Translations under genes and position numbers: made by a program
Notes under the pieces: model-generated
Databases searched by the model: none
What the model was told of the DNA's origin: nothing
What the model saw: only the letters and a program-made list of their open reading frames with translations
Part shown: positions 25,233 to 33,861 of the stretch, piece by piece
How positions within the stretch are numbered: position 1 is the stretch's first letter
Layout: every line of letters starts with the position of its first letter
Assembly (NCBI RefSeq): GCF_014201195.1
Contig: NZ_JACHDS010000001.1
Location: 5,704,001 to 5,768,000, forward strand
Direction: 5' to 3'
Length of the DNA: 64,000 bases
From: Nocardiopsis mwathae
Lineage (GTDB): Bacteria > Actinomycetota > Actinomycetes > Streptosporangiales > Streptosporangiaceae

Positions 25233-27059
25233 TCAGCCGCCCGTCGCCGTGTAGGCGGGGGCGCGGCCGTCCGGGGAAGGCCCGCCGCCCGGCGCGGCCT
25301 CCGTAGTCTCGGGGGTCTCCTCCGTGGCGGAGATCTCCAGCTGGAACTCGCCGTCGTGGTCCTGCGCACCGGCGATGACCGCCGCGGTCACGACCTCCTC
25401 GCCCTTGGCCGAGCGCAGCACCATCGGGTCGCGGCGCAGGTCGCGGACGAGCGCGACGCACATCAGCACGATGATCACGGTGAACGGCGCCGCCACGATG
25501 ATCGTGAGGTTCTGCAGGCCGGTCAGCGCGTCACTGCCGCCGAGCAGCATCATGATCGCCGCGACACCGCCCATCATCAGGCCCCAGAACACCGTGACCT
25601 TGCGCTGCGGGCGGATCGCACCGCGCTGCGACATCGTGCCCATGACGATGGACGCCGAGTCGGCCCCGGTGATGAAGAAGATCCCGATGAGCACGATCGT
25701 GAGCAGCATCATGAACGTGGGCGCCGGGTACTGCTGCAGCAGGGCGAACAGCTGCGCCTCGGCACCGTCCGCACCGGAGACCCCGGTGCCGTTCTGCTCC
25801 ATGCTCAGCGCGGAGCCGCCCATGACGCAGAACCAGGTCAGGCTGAGCGCGCTCGGCACCAGGATGACGCCGCCGATGAACTGGCGGATGGTCCGGCCGC
25901 GGCTGATGCGCGCGATGAACATGCCGACGAACGGCGACCAGGAGATCCACCACGCCCAGTAGAAGATCGTCCAGCCCGACAGCCACGCCTCGGTGTCGGC
26001 GCCGCCCACGTCGGCGGTCCGCGACGACATGGAGAACAGCTCGTTGATGTAGGAGCCGATGGCGGTCGGGAACAGGTTGAAGATGAAGACCGTCGACCCG
26101 GCGATGAGCAGGAAGAACAGCAGCAGGAACGCCAGGATGAGGTTGGTGTTGGACAGCCACTGGATGCCCTTGGCGACACCCGAGACCGCCGAGAGCAGGA
26201 AGCAGACCATCAGCACACCGATGACGCTGATCAGCACCGGGTTGCTGATGCCGTCGACAAGGCCGAGCTCGGTGAGGCCCCCGGCGATCTGCAGGGTGCC
26301 GATGCCGAGCGACGCCGCGGTCCCGAACAGGGTCGCGAACAGGGCGAAGATGTCGATGACCCGACCCACGGCCCCGTTGGCGTGCCGCTCACCGATGAGC
26401 GGGGTGAACGCGGCGCTGATGAGCTGGCCGCGGCCGCGCCGGAAGGCGCCGTAGGCGATCGCCAGGCCGACGACCGCGTAGATCGACCACGGGTGCAGGG
26501 TCCAGTGGAACAGCGTCGTGGCCATGGCGTGCTCCAGGGCCTGGCCCTGGACCGCGGCCTCGGCCTCCGGGGCGGAGGCGCCCGTGAAGTAGGTGACGGG
26601 CTCGGTGCCCGGAGGGGCCGTGAGGTAGTGCGAGATCGGCTCGCTGACGCCGTAGAAGACCAGGCCGATGCCCATTCCGGCGCCGAACATCATGGCGATC
26701 CAGGACAGGGTGCGGAACTCCGGTGCCTCGTCGTCGCGGCCCAGGCGGATGTTGCCGTACCTACTGAAGGCCAGCCACAGCGCGAAGACCACGAACCCGG
26801 AGGCCGCCAGGACGAACCCCCAGCCGGCGTTGTGGATGAGGGCTTCCATGGCGCTCGCCGACAGCTTTCCCAGCGAGTCGCGGGCGGTCACACCCCAGGC
26901 GAGGAAGGCGAGGGCGAGCACCGCCGAGACACCGAACACGATGCGGTCGGTCTTGGGGGCGCGGTCCGCCTTGGAGGTCTCCGGGGGTTCCCAGAGCAGG
27001 TCCTCGGTGGTGATCTCGCCGGTGGTGGTTTGGGAGTTGCTTCCGTTCTCTAACGCCAC
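25233..27059 (-). CDS. BCCT-family betaine/carnitine/choline transporter
   Basis: 608 residues with 12 predicted membrane helices. The family signatures are GAGMGIGLVFYGVSEP in the fourth helix region and the Trp-rich FYWAWWISWSPFVGMFIARISRGRT in the eighth, matching BetP/OpuD. It probably imports a trimethylammonium osmolyte such as glycine betaine with Na+. Both termini are polar: an N-terminal about 35 residues and a C-terminal about 70-residue acidic tail, which in BetP senses osmotic stress. The start is a GTG with no strong ribosome site. It stands alone. Confidence 0.92.
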   Translation of the reverse strand: MALENGSNSQTTTGEITTEDLLWEPPETSKADRAPKTDRIVFGVSAVLALAFLAWGVTARDSLGKLSASAMEALIHNAGWGFVLAASGFVVFALWLAFSRYGNIRLGRDDEAPEFRTLSWIAMMFGAGMGIGLVFYGVSEPISHYLTAPPGTEPVTYFTGASAPEAEAAVQGQALEHAMATTLFHWTLHPWSIYAVVGLAIAYGAFRRGRGQLISAAFTPLIGERHANGAVGRVIDIFALFATLFGTAASLGIGTLQIAGGLTELGLVDGISNPVLISVIGVLMVCFLLSAVSGVAKGIQWLSNTNLILAFLLLFFLLIAGSTVFIFNLFPTAIGSYINELFSMSSRTADVGGADTEAWLSGWTIFYWAWWISWSPFVGMFIARISRGRTIRQFIGGVILVPSALSLTWFCVMGGSALSMEQNGTGVSGADGAEAQLFALLQQYPAPTFMMLLTIVLIGIFFITGADSASIVMGTMSQRGAIRPQRKVTVFWGLMMGGVAAIMMLLGGSDALTGLQNLTIIVAAPFTVIIVLMCVALVRDLRRDPMVLRSAKGEEVVTAAVIAGAQDHDGEFQLEISATEETPETTEAAPGGGPSPDGRAPAYTATGG

Positions 27060-27246
27060 TGTGAAACGACGCCCCGTTCAGGCGCGCCTCCTCCTTTTCG
27101 TCGGCTTGCAACCGAACGCGATCCTCGGCCGTGCGCGCGAGGGGGGAGGGCGCAGAGCGGGTGCGCTCGGTGCCTCGGTCGAGGCGGGGGCGAACGGCCC
27201 CGGTGTGCGCCCGCGGGGCACGTCGACTCCGCGGACACACGGCTAA

Positions 27247-27267
27247 GCCCGGAGCAGCGCTCCGGGC
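27247..27267. terminator. short GC hairpin between exonuclease and BCCT genes
   Basis: GCCCGGAGC at 27247-27255 pairs perfectly with GCTCCGGGC at 27259-27267 around a 3-base loop. It lies where transcription of the exonuclease gene would end before the BCCT gene. The rest of 27060-27363 holds nothing I can support. Confidence 0.55.
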
Positions 27268-27363
27268 GGGCCACATTTCAGACTAAGGGGTGAATAAGTA
27301 AAGGGGTGACAGAGGGGGTGCCCAGGCCGTGTCCGCGCAGCTACGGGGCACCCGCGGCCGCGA

Positions 27364-28209
27364 TCACTCGGGCGCGGAGGGCCAGGCGCCGTCGATCACC
27401 CGGCCGTGGCCGGGCTTGGTCCGGTCGAGCCACTCCTGGCGGCTGCGCGCATAGGCGGCGGCCCACTCGACCTGCCGGGCGTGCAGGTCGGCCAGGCTCA
27501 GCGCGGCGACGTCGGGGTGGCGGGCGCCGATCTCGCGGGCCAGGGCCAGGCACGCGGCGGCGTCGTCCTGGGCGGTGTGCGCGTCGCCCTGGTCCACGCC
27601 GTAGTACGCGCACATCGCGGCGAGGTTGCGCGGACCCCGGCGGTAGGGGTCGATGCCGCGGTCGATGACCAGCGGGTCGATGATCGGGCAGGGTTCCCCG
27701 GACAGCCGCTCGGCCAGCGATTTCAGGCCGTGCCGCCGCAGTTCGGCGGTGAGTACACCGAGGTCGTAGGGGGCGTTGAAGATCACCAGGCCGCGTCCGG
27801 CGAGCAGGTGCTCGGTGAGGCACTCGGCGATCTCGGCCAGCACCTCCTCGGCTGGGGCGCCCTCGGCCCGCGCGCGCTCGTTGGTGATTCCGTGCACATC
27901 GATGGCGTCCTGCGGGATCTCCCGTTCCCCGGGGTCGGCCAGCCAGGTGCGGGCGGCTCCGGAGGGCGGCATCAGCGCCGCGGACACCAGGAACGCCGCC
28001 CGCGGGTCGTTGGAGGAGGTCTCGCAGTCGTAGCCGGCCAGCTCGCCGCTGTGCCAGCCCAGGTGGTCGCCGCGCGGGGGCGGGGTGGGACGCGGCTCGT
28101 GCTCGGTGCAGTAGGTGCGCCACCGCCCGCCCTCCTTGAGGACGACGCCGTCCCCCACGGCGACACCCGCCCCGCAGGTGGTGCAGGTGCCGGGGTAGCG
28201 GTTGCGCAT
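27364..28209 (-). CDS. DEDD-type 3'-5' exonuclease (DnaQ-like) with N-terminal Cys motif
   Basis: 281 residues. The exonuclease motifs are visible: ExoI as GYDCETSSNDP (Asp and Glu), ExoII as VIFNAPYDLGVLT (Asp) and ExoIII as DAHTAQDDAAACLAL (His and Asp), with HGIT before ExoII. An N-terminal CTTCGAGV ... YCTEHEP segment could bind zinc. A C-terminal helical tail of about 50 residues follows. It likely trims DNA or RNA 3' ends in the cytoplasm; a role in repair is inferred. The ATG at 28209 fits the Cys motif start. Confidence 0.84.
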   Translation of the reverse strand: MRNRYPGTCTTCGAGVAVGDGVVLKEGGRWRTYCTEHEPRPTPPPRGDHLGWHSGELAGYDCETSSNDPRAAFLVSAALMPPSGAARTWLADPGEREIPQDAIDVHGITNERARAEGAPAEEVLAEIAECLTEHLLAGRGLVIFNAPYDLGVLTAELRRHGLKSLAERLSGEPCPIIDPLVIDRGIDPYRRGPRNLAAMCAYYGVDQGDAHTAQDDAAACLALAREIGARHPDVAALSLADLHARQVEWAAAYARSRQEWLDRTKPGHGRVIDGAWPSAPE

Positions 28210-28458
28210 GGTCTTCTCCGTCCGTGCCGAATCGCGGGTGGGCCCGCGCCGCGCGGCCGTCCGATCGCCTTGCCGCCGGGCGGATCACGGCAATCCTAGC
28301 CGCGGGCTGCGACGGTCCACCGGGAATTCGTTGACGCGGCCCTGACATGGGGCCCTGTTCACGCGGGTAAGCACCTGTAACGCGTCAAGGAGCGCGCACC
28401 GGTGGCCCCACGGGGCACACCGGGCGCGCGTGCCCGACCGCCGAGGGAAGGGGAGAAC

Positions 28459-28698
28459 ATGAGCCTGGAGGAGGCAGGGCGCCAGTTGGAGGCGGCCATC
28501 CACGACGCCCGTGTGTCGTTCGACTGCATCGCACTGGACGAACTGGAGCGGGCGCACACCAGTGCCATCACCGCCCGCGCCGCGGTCGATGCGGCCGAAT
28601 ACGCGATCAGGGTCGCGGTCGAGCGGCAGCAGGCCGAGGAGGAACGAGGGGACCGCCAGGAGGGGCAGGACGCCGGATCCCCCACCACCGACCACTGA
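28459..28698 (+). CDS. small helical hypothetical protein
   Basis: 79 residues. Nearly the whole chain (EEAGRQLEAAIHDARVSF ... AEYAIRVAVERQQAEEE) is predicted to form amphipathic helices, consistent with a coiled coil or four-helix bundle, and the tail is polar. A ribosome site, GGGGAG, lies close upstream of the ATG. It is followed at once by a perfect 24-bp inverted repeat. No family is recognised; no signal or membrane segment is seen. Confidence 0.6.
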   Translation: MSLEEAGRQLEAAIHDARVSFDCIALDELERAHTSAITARAAVDAAEYAIRVAVERQQAEEERGDRQEGQDAGSPTTDH

Positions 28699-28704
28699 CC
28701 CCTA

Positions 28705-28769
28705 CCCGCCCCGGCGAAGCCCCCGTCCGTGCACCCGAGGTCAATGGACGGGGGCTTCGCCGGGGCGGG
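28705..28769. terminator. 24-bp perfect inverted repeat
   Basis: 28705-28728 is exactly complementary to 28746-28769, with a 17-base loop. It separates two small same-strand genes and should terminate the first. There is no T tract. Confidence 0.8.
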
Positions 28770-28801
28770 GGAGAAAATCGAACAGGTGTTCGCACCTTGG
28801 G

Positions 28802-28807
28802 TATGCT
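28802..28807 (+). promoter_or_regulatory. -10 element, leaderless start of the 28814 gene
   Basis: TATGCT lies with 6 nt between it and the ATG. Transcription would begin at the start codon, so the GGAGG seen 1-2 nt before the ATG probably does not act as a ribosome site. Confidence 0.5.
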
Positions 28808-28813
28808 GGAGGT

Positions 28814-29188
28814 ATGACCGACCAGCAGTTGTCCGCGGACTGGCCGGCGAGCGTGCACCCGCCGGGATCGGAGTCGTTCGAACAGACGGCGGTCGTGTGG
28901 CTGTTCGATCATGTCCCGGCCGACTACCGCCTGCACGGAGTCCTGCGCCGCCACCCGGTGGCGCTCTCCCGCCTGGCCCGGCGGCATGTCGCAGCGTCCC
29001 TCGAAGGGGCCCGCCAGGGCTACCGCACCGCCCGGGTCGACCTGCGCGACCACCTCCCGCCGCACGCCATCGACCAGGTGATGAACGCCTACCGCTCCGA
29101 AGGCCAGCGGATGGCCGCCCTGCTCCGCTCGATCGAAGTCGTCGACGACGCACTGCGCGCCGCCACCGCCGCCCCTGAGGCCGGGTGA
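28814..29188 (+). CDS. conserved hypothetical protein
   Basis: 124 residues, soluble, with no signal. Its first half (SADWPASVHPPGSESFEQTAVVWLFDHVP) is followed by Arg-rich helices (RRHVAASLEGARQGYRTARVDLRDHL ... EGQRMAALLRSIEV). The well-balanced composition and high third-position GC support a real gene. I recognise the type as a lineage-specific actinobacterial hypothetical but know no function. TATGCT ends 6 nt before the ATG. Confidence 0.62.
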   Translation: MTDQQLSADWPASVHPPGSESFEQTAVVWLFDHVPADYRLHGVLRRHPVALSRLARRHVAASLEGARQGYRTARVDLRDHLPPHAIDQVMNAYRSEGQRMAALLRSIEVVDDALRAATAAPEAG

Positions 29189-29208
29189 GAGCGGCCGCGG
29201 GCGCCGGT

Positions 29209-29907
29209 TCAGGCGAGGACGCGGACGGCCAGGACCGGAACGGAACCCGTGTTGACCAGCCGGTGGCCGTGCGGGGCGCCCAGGAGGCGGGTGGTTCCGC
29301 CCGGCAGGGGGCGGACCCCCGGTTCATCGGGGCCGTGCGTGACCAGTTCGGCCTCACCGTGGACCAGGTGGAGGGCGACAGCGCGGCGGGCGGCCGGGCG
29401 GTGGGGGCGGCCGGGGAGCTCCGCGGATTCGCCCGGCCCCAGGGCGGCGACCTCCACCCGCAGCCCGCGGGGCGCCGCGCGGCGGGCCGGGCGGGGAGCC
29501 GGGTACCAGTGGCCGCGGTGCCGCCGGAAACGGCGGGACGTCGAGGAAGGGGCGAGCGCCAGCGCCGCCGCCGCGGCCCGCGCCGCGGCCACCAGGCGCC
29601 CGGCCGTCACGAGCGGGCGCGGGCTGAGGTGCGGGTAGCCGGAGGGGCGCCCGGCAAGGGCGATGTCCCCGATGCCGTCGACACCCTCCTTCGCCGTGCT
29701 CGCGCTCCCCGCCCGCCGCACCGCAGGTGGGTGGGACACGTCGGCCGGGACGGCCGGCCGCCCACCGGGTACGGCGGGAGCGGGTGCGACCGCGGTCAGC
29801 AGCGGAGGCTGCCCGTCGCCGATCGCGGTATGCCGGTCGGGTACGGCGGGCGCGGAGACGGTGGCCGAAGCGGCGGCGGAAACGGAGACGGAAACACTGT
29901 GCGACAC
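29209..29907 (-). CDS. hypothetical protein with possible cupin-like C-terminal domain
   Basis: About 232 residues from a GTG at 29907, which has GAAGGA about 9 nt upstream; an in-frame start at 30066 is possible. The N-terminal half is Ala/Ser/Pro-rich and poorly ordered. The C-terminal about 85 residues (LRVEVAALGPGESAELPGR... VALHLVHGEAELVTHG ... LVNTGSVPVLAVRVLA) have alternating strands and a Gly-rich turn like a cupin barrel, but the usual metal-binding His set is not convincing. Convergent with the gene at 28814, ending 20 bp from it. Function unknown. Confidence 0.45.
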   Translation of the reverse strand: MSHSVSVSVSAAASATVSAPAVPDRHTAIGDGQPPLLTAVAPAPAVPGGRPAVPADVSHPPAVRRAGSASTAKEGVDGIGDIALAGRPSGYPHLSPRPLVTAGRLVAAARAAAAALALAPSSTSRRFRRHRGHWYPAPRPARRAAPRGLRVEVAALGPGESAELPGRPHRPAARRAVALHLVHGEAELVTHGPDEPGVRPLPGGTTRLLGAPHGHRLVNTGSVPVLAVRVLA

Positions 29908-30066
29908 CGGAAGTCGGTCCTTCGTTGCGCGGCCGCCGGGCGACGCGGGCCTGGCGGCGAAAGAAGCCAAAGAGTGCGGGCGGTCCCCATCCGGCACGGG
30001 TCGGCGCACGAGTGCGCGGATCGGCGGTGGGATGGCGGACGCGCGGGACGGCGCGGGGCGCGTCAC

Positions 30067-30513
30067 GGCAGGGGCGTCGGATGAGCCCCGATCGTCGTCA
30101 GCTGCCGGTGGTCAGCGGCGACACGTCGGACACAGACAGCGCGCACCGGTCGCACGGCGGAGGGCCGTGGGGGCCGGACGGGCCTCGACCTGTCGAACCA
30201 GGTGGGTGCGCGGATACATGTGACAAAGGAGACCAAGTCGCGGGTGACGGTGTCAAGCGGTTCGCCGATATCGGGGTGTCGGGTCTGTCACCTGTGCGGA
30301 CTTCGTCCGGATCGCGCCCCGGGAACGGAACCGCGCTCGCCCCCGGGGCTCGCCGCCTCCGGCGGCGGTGGCGATGTCCCGGAAATCGGCGGGTGCGGTG
30401 CGGTGGGGCGGGTGCCGCGGCGTAGGTTCGGGAATGCGTTTTCGTCCGGCCGAAACGGCCGGGAAGCGGTGCTGCGGACGAAGCGGTGAGCGGACGGCTG
30501 TCGGAGGTGGCCA
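30067..30513. other. intergenic stretch with no supported gene
   Basis: Frames here are short, Arg/Gly-rich and lack ribosome sites. Its only evident role is as the upstream region of the minus-strand gene ending at 29209 and the plus-strand gene at 30514. Confidence 0.5.
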
Positions 30514-30735
30514 GTGCGGGACGGACATCGTCCGATCCGCCCCGGCGGAGCCGGGGGTTCCGCCGATGTGCCCGAGGCGCGCCTGGTCCGGATACTCGTG
30601 CGTGCCCTGGTCGTGGCCGCCGCGGGAATCATGGCGACCGGCTTCTTCCATTGGCGGGCCGGACTGCTGGTGGCGGTGTTGACCGCGATCACGGCCGTGC
30701 TGCTGGCGCGGCGGCACAAGGCACCCCCTCCGTAA
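30514..30735 (+). CDS. small two-helix membrane protein
   Basis: 73 residues. Two hydrophobic segments (RALVVAAAGIMATGFFHW and GLLVAVLTAITAVLLA) follow a polar, Gly/Arg-rich N-terminus, and the C-terminus is basic (RRHKAPPP). The GTG start has GGAGG 7 nt upstream. This is the size and layout of the many uncharacterised two-helix proteins of actinobacteria. No enzymatic residues. Nothing is supported between it and the gene at 30988. Confidence 0.6.
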   Translation: MRDGHRPIRPGGAGGSADVPEARLVRILVRALVVAAAGIMATGFFHWRAGLLVAVLTAITAVLLARRHKAPPP

Positions 30736-30987
30736 GCGACCGAAAATCCTTACCTCTGCGGGAGAGGAGACGAGCGTCGCAGAGGTCGACATCGGCCCTT
30801 CCGGCCGTTCCCGAGCATGGGCCGCCTCCCGGCGGGTACGGGAGGACCTGCACCGATTCCACGTAGGGCGGGGTTTTTGTACCACTGCGTGGTGGCCAGC
30901 TGCGGTTCGTGGTAAAGGTCGTGAATCGCTACGAATTTTGGCAGAGGCGGTTACCGGCCCGCGAAGAGAGGCCTAGATTCTAGGAAT

Positions 30988-31659
30988 ATGACGGACCAGG
31001 ACCTTGTCCACGCCCTGCGATCCAACAGGATTCAACCGTCCGACGCCTACGCTCGGCTCTATGACGCCTACGGTGAGGAGCTTTATCGCGAATGCTGGGT
31101 GTCGCTGCGTGACACCGACATGGCGCATACGGTTCTTCGCGACACGTTCATCGTGGCCAGGGCGCATATCGACCGGCTTTCCGATACCACGCGCCTGCGG
31201 GAATGGCTGATCGCCATCGCCCGCGCGGAATGTGCGCGGCATCCGCGCACCGCCCGTGCGCATGCGGCCGCGGTCGCCTCATCGAGGGCATCCGGCACGG
31301 CGCCCGCGCCCGTGGCCGGGCCACTCGGCGACGAATGCGACGACGGCTTCGGCACCGAAACCGATTCCTGCCGCCGCCCGCCGTGCCTGCGCCTGCGAGT
31401 CCTGAGCGGCGTCACCGGGCCGGACCTCTCCGGCTACCGCGCGCATATCGCCGAACGCGCCGACTCCTTCGACCGCGGCGGATTCCCCGTCCCGCCCTCG
31501 CAGCAGTGCCCCGACACCCTGTCCTCCCGGTTGGTCCCGGGCCTCATCCTCGCCGCCTGCGCGCTGCTCATCCTCGTACTGGTCGTCTACGTCTGTGTCC
31601 GGACGACCCCGGCTCCCATGCCCTGGCCGCTCGACCCCCTCGTGACGATGTCGGGCTGA
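30988..31659 (+). CDS. sigma region 2-like protein with C-terminal membrane helix
   Basis: 223 residues. Residues 1-90 (YARLYDAYGEELYRECW ... THE-like helices ... RLREWLIAIARAECAR) resemble ECF sigma region 2. No region 4 HTH follows. Instead there is an Ala/Ser linker, LRLRVLSGVTGPDLSGYRAHI, and one membrane helix (VPGLILAACALLILVLVVYV) near residues 185-204. It may be a divergent sigma factor, a membrane-tethered sigma-like regulator, or an anti-sigma decoy. TAGATT ends 8 nt before the ATG, suggesting a leaderless mRNA. It stands alone. Confidence 0.55.
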   Translation: MTDQDLVHALRSNRIQPSDAYARLYDAYGEELYRECWVSLRDTDMAHTVLRDTFIVARAHIDRLSDTTRLREWLIAIARAECARHPRTARAHAAAVASSRASGTAPAPVAGPLGDECDDGFGTETDSCRRPPCLRLRVLSGVTGPDLSGYRAHIAERADSFDRGGFPVPPSQQCPDTLSSRLVPGLILAACALLILVLVVYVCVRTTPAPMPWPLDPLVTMSG

Positions 31660-31754
31660 CCCGGTTCCCCCGAACCCCGATCGACGGCGCGCGGCGACAC
31701 GCCCGGGTGTCCGGGATGCCCGGATAATCACCCGACAGAACACCGCGAACATGC

Positions 31755-31788
31755 CGCGGCCCGGTGGGGGCACCCCCACCGGGCCGCG
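31755..31788. terminator. terminator after ppa
   Basis: A 16-bp perfect stem, 31755-31770 with 31773-31788. It lies between the converging sigma-like gene and ppa. Confidence 0.85.
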
Positions 31789-31831
31789 ATCGGCACGTCG
31801 AAACCCCTCCGAGGCTCGCCCTGCCGGAGGA

Positions 31832-32347
31832 CTACTCGCCGCCGTGCGCGGTGCCGCCGTGCGCACCGTGCTCCTCGGCGCGCTTCACCGAGGCCAGCAC
31901 CTCCTGCTCGGCCTCGTGGCGGCCCACCCACGTCGAGCCCTCGACGGACTTCCCGGGCTCCAGGTCCTTGTAGACCGTGAAGAAGTGCTCGATCTCAAGG
32001 CGCTCGAACTCGTTCACGTGGTGAATGTCACGGAGGTGCTCCATGCGCGGGTCCGTGGAGGGCACACACAGCACCTTGTCGTCGCCGCCGGCCTCGTCGC
32101 GCATCCGGAACATACCGATGGCGCGGCACTTGATCAGGCAGCCCGGGAACGTCGGCTGCTTCAGCAGGACGAGAGCGTCCAGCGGGTCGCCGTCCTCACC
32201 CAGAGTGCCGTCGATGAAGCCGTAATCGGCCGGGTAACTCGTCGAGGTGAACAGCATCCGGTCGAGACGGATCCGGCCCGTTTCGTGATCCATCTCATAC
32301 TTGTTGCGCTCGCCCTTGGGGATCTCGATGGTGACGTCGAATTCCAT
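31832..32347 (-). CDS. ppa: inorganic pyrophosphatase
   Basis: 171 residues, the usual length of prokaryotic family I pyrophosphatase. It starts [20 protein letters not shown] and contains the signature [11 protein letters not shown] with the metal-binding aspartates, plus [18 protein letters not shown]. It hydrolyses pyrophosphate to phosphate, pulling biosynthetic reactions forward, in the cytoplasm. A His/Gly-rich tail ([14 protein letters not shown]) extends the C-terminus. AAGGGAAG precedes the ATG. It is divergent from the dacB-like gene across about 80 bp. Confidence 0.97.
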   Translation of the reverse strand: MEFDVTIEIPKGERNKYEMDHETGRIRLDRMLFTSTSYPADYGFIDGTLGEDGDPLDALVLLKQPTFPGCLIKCRAIGMFRMRDEAGGDDKVLCVPSTDPRMEHLRDIHHVNEFERLEIEHFFTVYKDLEPGKSVEGSTWVGRHEAEQEVLASVKRAEEHGAHGGTAHGGE

Positions 32348-32427
32348 GCTGATCTCGGCTTCCCTTACGACTAGTGTCGTTATGTCAGTACACGTTTTTC
32401 GCGATGCCGAAGGAAGGCGGTGCCGGG

Positions 32428-33786
32428 GTGCGGCAGGTACGGGCCCGAGCTCTCCTTGCCTTGGCCATGCTCAACATATTCGTGCTGGTGGCAGGCGTGG
32501 TCGCGGTGGATGTGCTCAAGTCCCGGCCATCGGCGACCATGCCTTACCCTGTGGCCCTCGCGGAGGAGGCCCCCGCATCGGCCGGGTCGGACGCCGACCC
32601 GATCAGCCCTGATCGGCTCGCGGACAAGCTCGATGATCGCATGTCCGACTCCGACCTGAGTGACGGACTCTCCGCTTTCGTCACGGATGCGGCCACAGGC
32701 ACCGTTCTCTTCCAGAAGGACGCGGGCGAGGCGAGAATTCCCGCGTCCACCACCAAGATCGTCACCGCGATCACCGCACTCGACGTGCTCGGCCCCGACG
32801 CGCACCTGCGCACCACCGCCGTCCGCGACGGCGGGACCGTCATCCTCGTCGGCGCCGGCGACCCCATGCTCACCGAGCGCAACGCGCCCGATGACTACCC
32901 GCAGATGGCGAGCCTGGAAGAGCTGGCCGACCGCACCGCCGAGGCGCTGCGCGGCGACGGCGTCGACAGCGTGCGCCTCGCCTACGACGACTCGCTCTAC
33001 ACCGGCCCCGCCGAGGGCCCGGACTGGAAGCCGAGCTACATCTGGGACGGCAATGTCGCCAAGGTCACCGCGCTGATGGTGGACGGCGGCCGCACCAAGA
33101 AGCAGGTGAACTACAGCGAGCGGGTCGACGACCCGCCGCGCGCCGCCGCCGACGCGTTCGCCCGCCGCCTGCGCGACGCCGGGGTGCGGGTCGAAGGCCG
33201 CCCCTCCCCGGCCGAGGCCCCCGCCGACGCCGAGGAGCTGGCCGCCGTCGGCTCCGCGTCGATCTCGGCGCTGGTCGAGCGGATGATGCTGGACAGCGAC
33301 AACAACATCGCCGAGGCTCTGTTCCGGCAGGTCGCGCTGGCCAAGGGGGAGGAGGTCTCGTTCTCCGGGGCCTCGCGGGCCGTCGGTCGGGTGATGGCGG
33401 ACTTCGGCGTGTCGGGTGTGCACGTCGAGGACGGCAGCGGCCTGACCCGCAACAACAGGATCAGCCCCAAGGCCCTGGTCGAGCTGCTGGAGATCGCGGC
33501 CGACCCGCAGCACCCGGAGTTGCGCGCCACGATCACCGGCCTGCCCACCGCGCACTTCAGCGGGTCGCTGCACGACCGCTACTCCGCCGACAGCGGCTCG
33601 GCGGCCGGCGCCGGGCTGGTCCGCGGCAAGACCGGCACGCTCAACGGCGTGAGCGCGCTGGCGGGGACCGTGCACGCGCGCGACGGCCGCCTGGTGCTCT
33701 ACGCCTTCGTCGCCAACGACGAAGCGGCCGCGGGCCGAACGCTGGACACCTTCACCTCGGCGATCGCGGAGTGCGGCTGCACGTAG
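32428..33786 (+). CDS. dacB: D-alanyl-D-alanine carboxypeptidase/endopeptidase (PBP4-type, S13)
   Basis: 452 residues from the GTG at 32428. A signal-anchor helix ([20 protein letters not shown]) is followed by the penicillin-binding fold: SxxK as PASTTK, SxN as DSDNN and KTG as [10 protein letters not shown], with the low-complexity insert seen in S13 enzymes. It trims or cleaves peptidoglycan peptides outside the membrane. The GTG has AAGGAAGG about 10 nt upstream; an ATG at 32404 is the alternative. It begins the block leading to tilS and hpt. Confidence 0.87.
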   Translation: MRQVRARALLALAMLNIFVLVAGVVAVDVLKSRPSATMPYPVALAEEAPASAGSDADPISPDRLADKLDDRMSDSDLSDGLSAFVTDAATGTVLFQKDAGEARIPASTTKIVTAITALDVLGPDAHLRTTAVRDGGTVILVGAGDPMLTERNAPDDYPQMASLEELADRTAEALRGDGVDSVRLAYDDSLYTGPAEGPDWKPSYIWDGNVAKVTALMVDGGRTKKQVNYSERVDDPPRAAADAFARRLRDAGVRVEGRPSPAEAPADAEELAAVGSASISALVERMMLDSDNNIAEALFRQVALAKGEEVSFSGASRAVGRVMADFGVSGVHVEDGSGLTRNNRISPKALVELLEIAADPQHPELRATITGLPTAHFSGSLHDRYSADSGSAAGAGLVRGKTGTLNGVSALAGTVHARDGRLVLYAFVANDEAAAGRTLDTFTSAIAECGCT

Positions 33787-33849
33787 GGGGTAGCCCTGAG
33801 GAAACCCCGAAATCGAAGCGGGGCCCGCCTTCGGCGGTAGAGCAATGGG

Positions 33850-33855
33850 TACGGT
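33850..33855 (+). promoter_or_regulatory. -10 element, leaderless start of DUF2342 gene
   Basis: TACGGT with 6 nt to the GTG start codon at 33862. Confidence 0.5.
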
Positions 33856-33861
33856 GAGAGC

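Noticed and set aside
30202-30489. Plus-strand 95-codon frame
   Set aside because: No ribosome site, low-complexity Arg/Gly product, no family resemblance.
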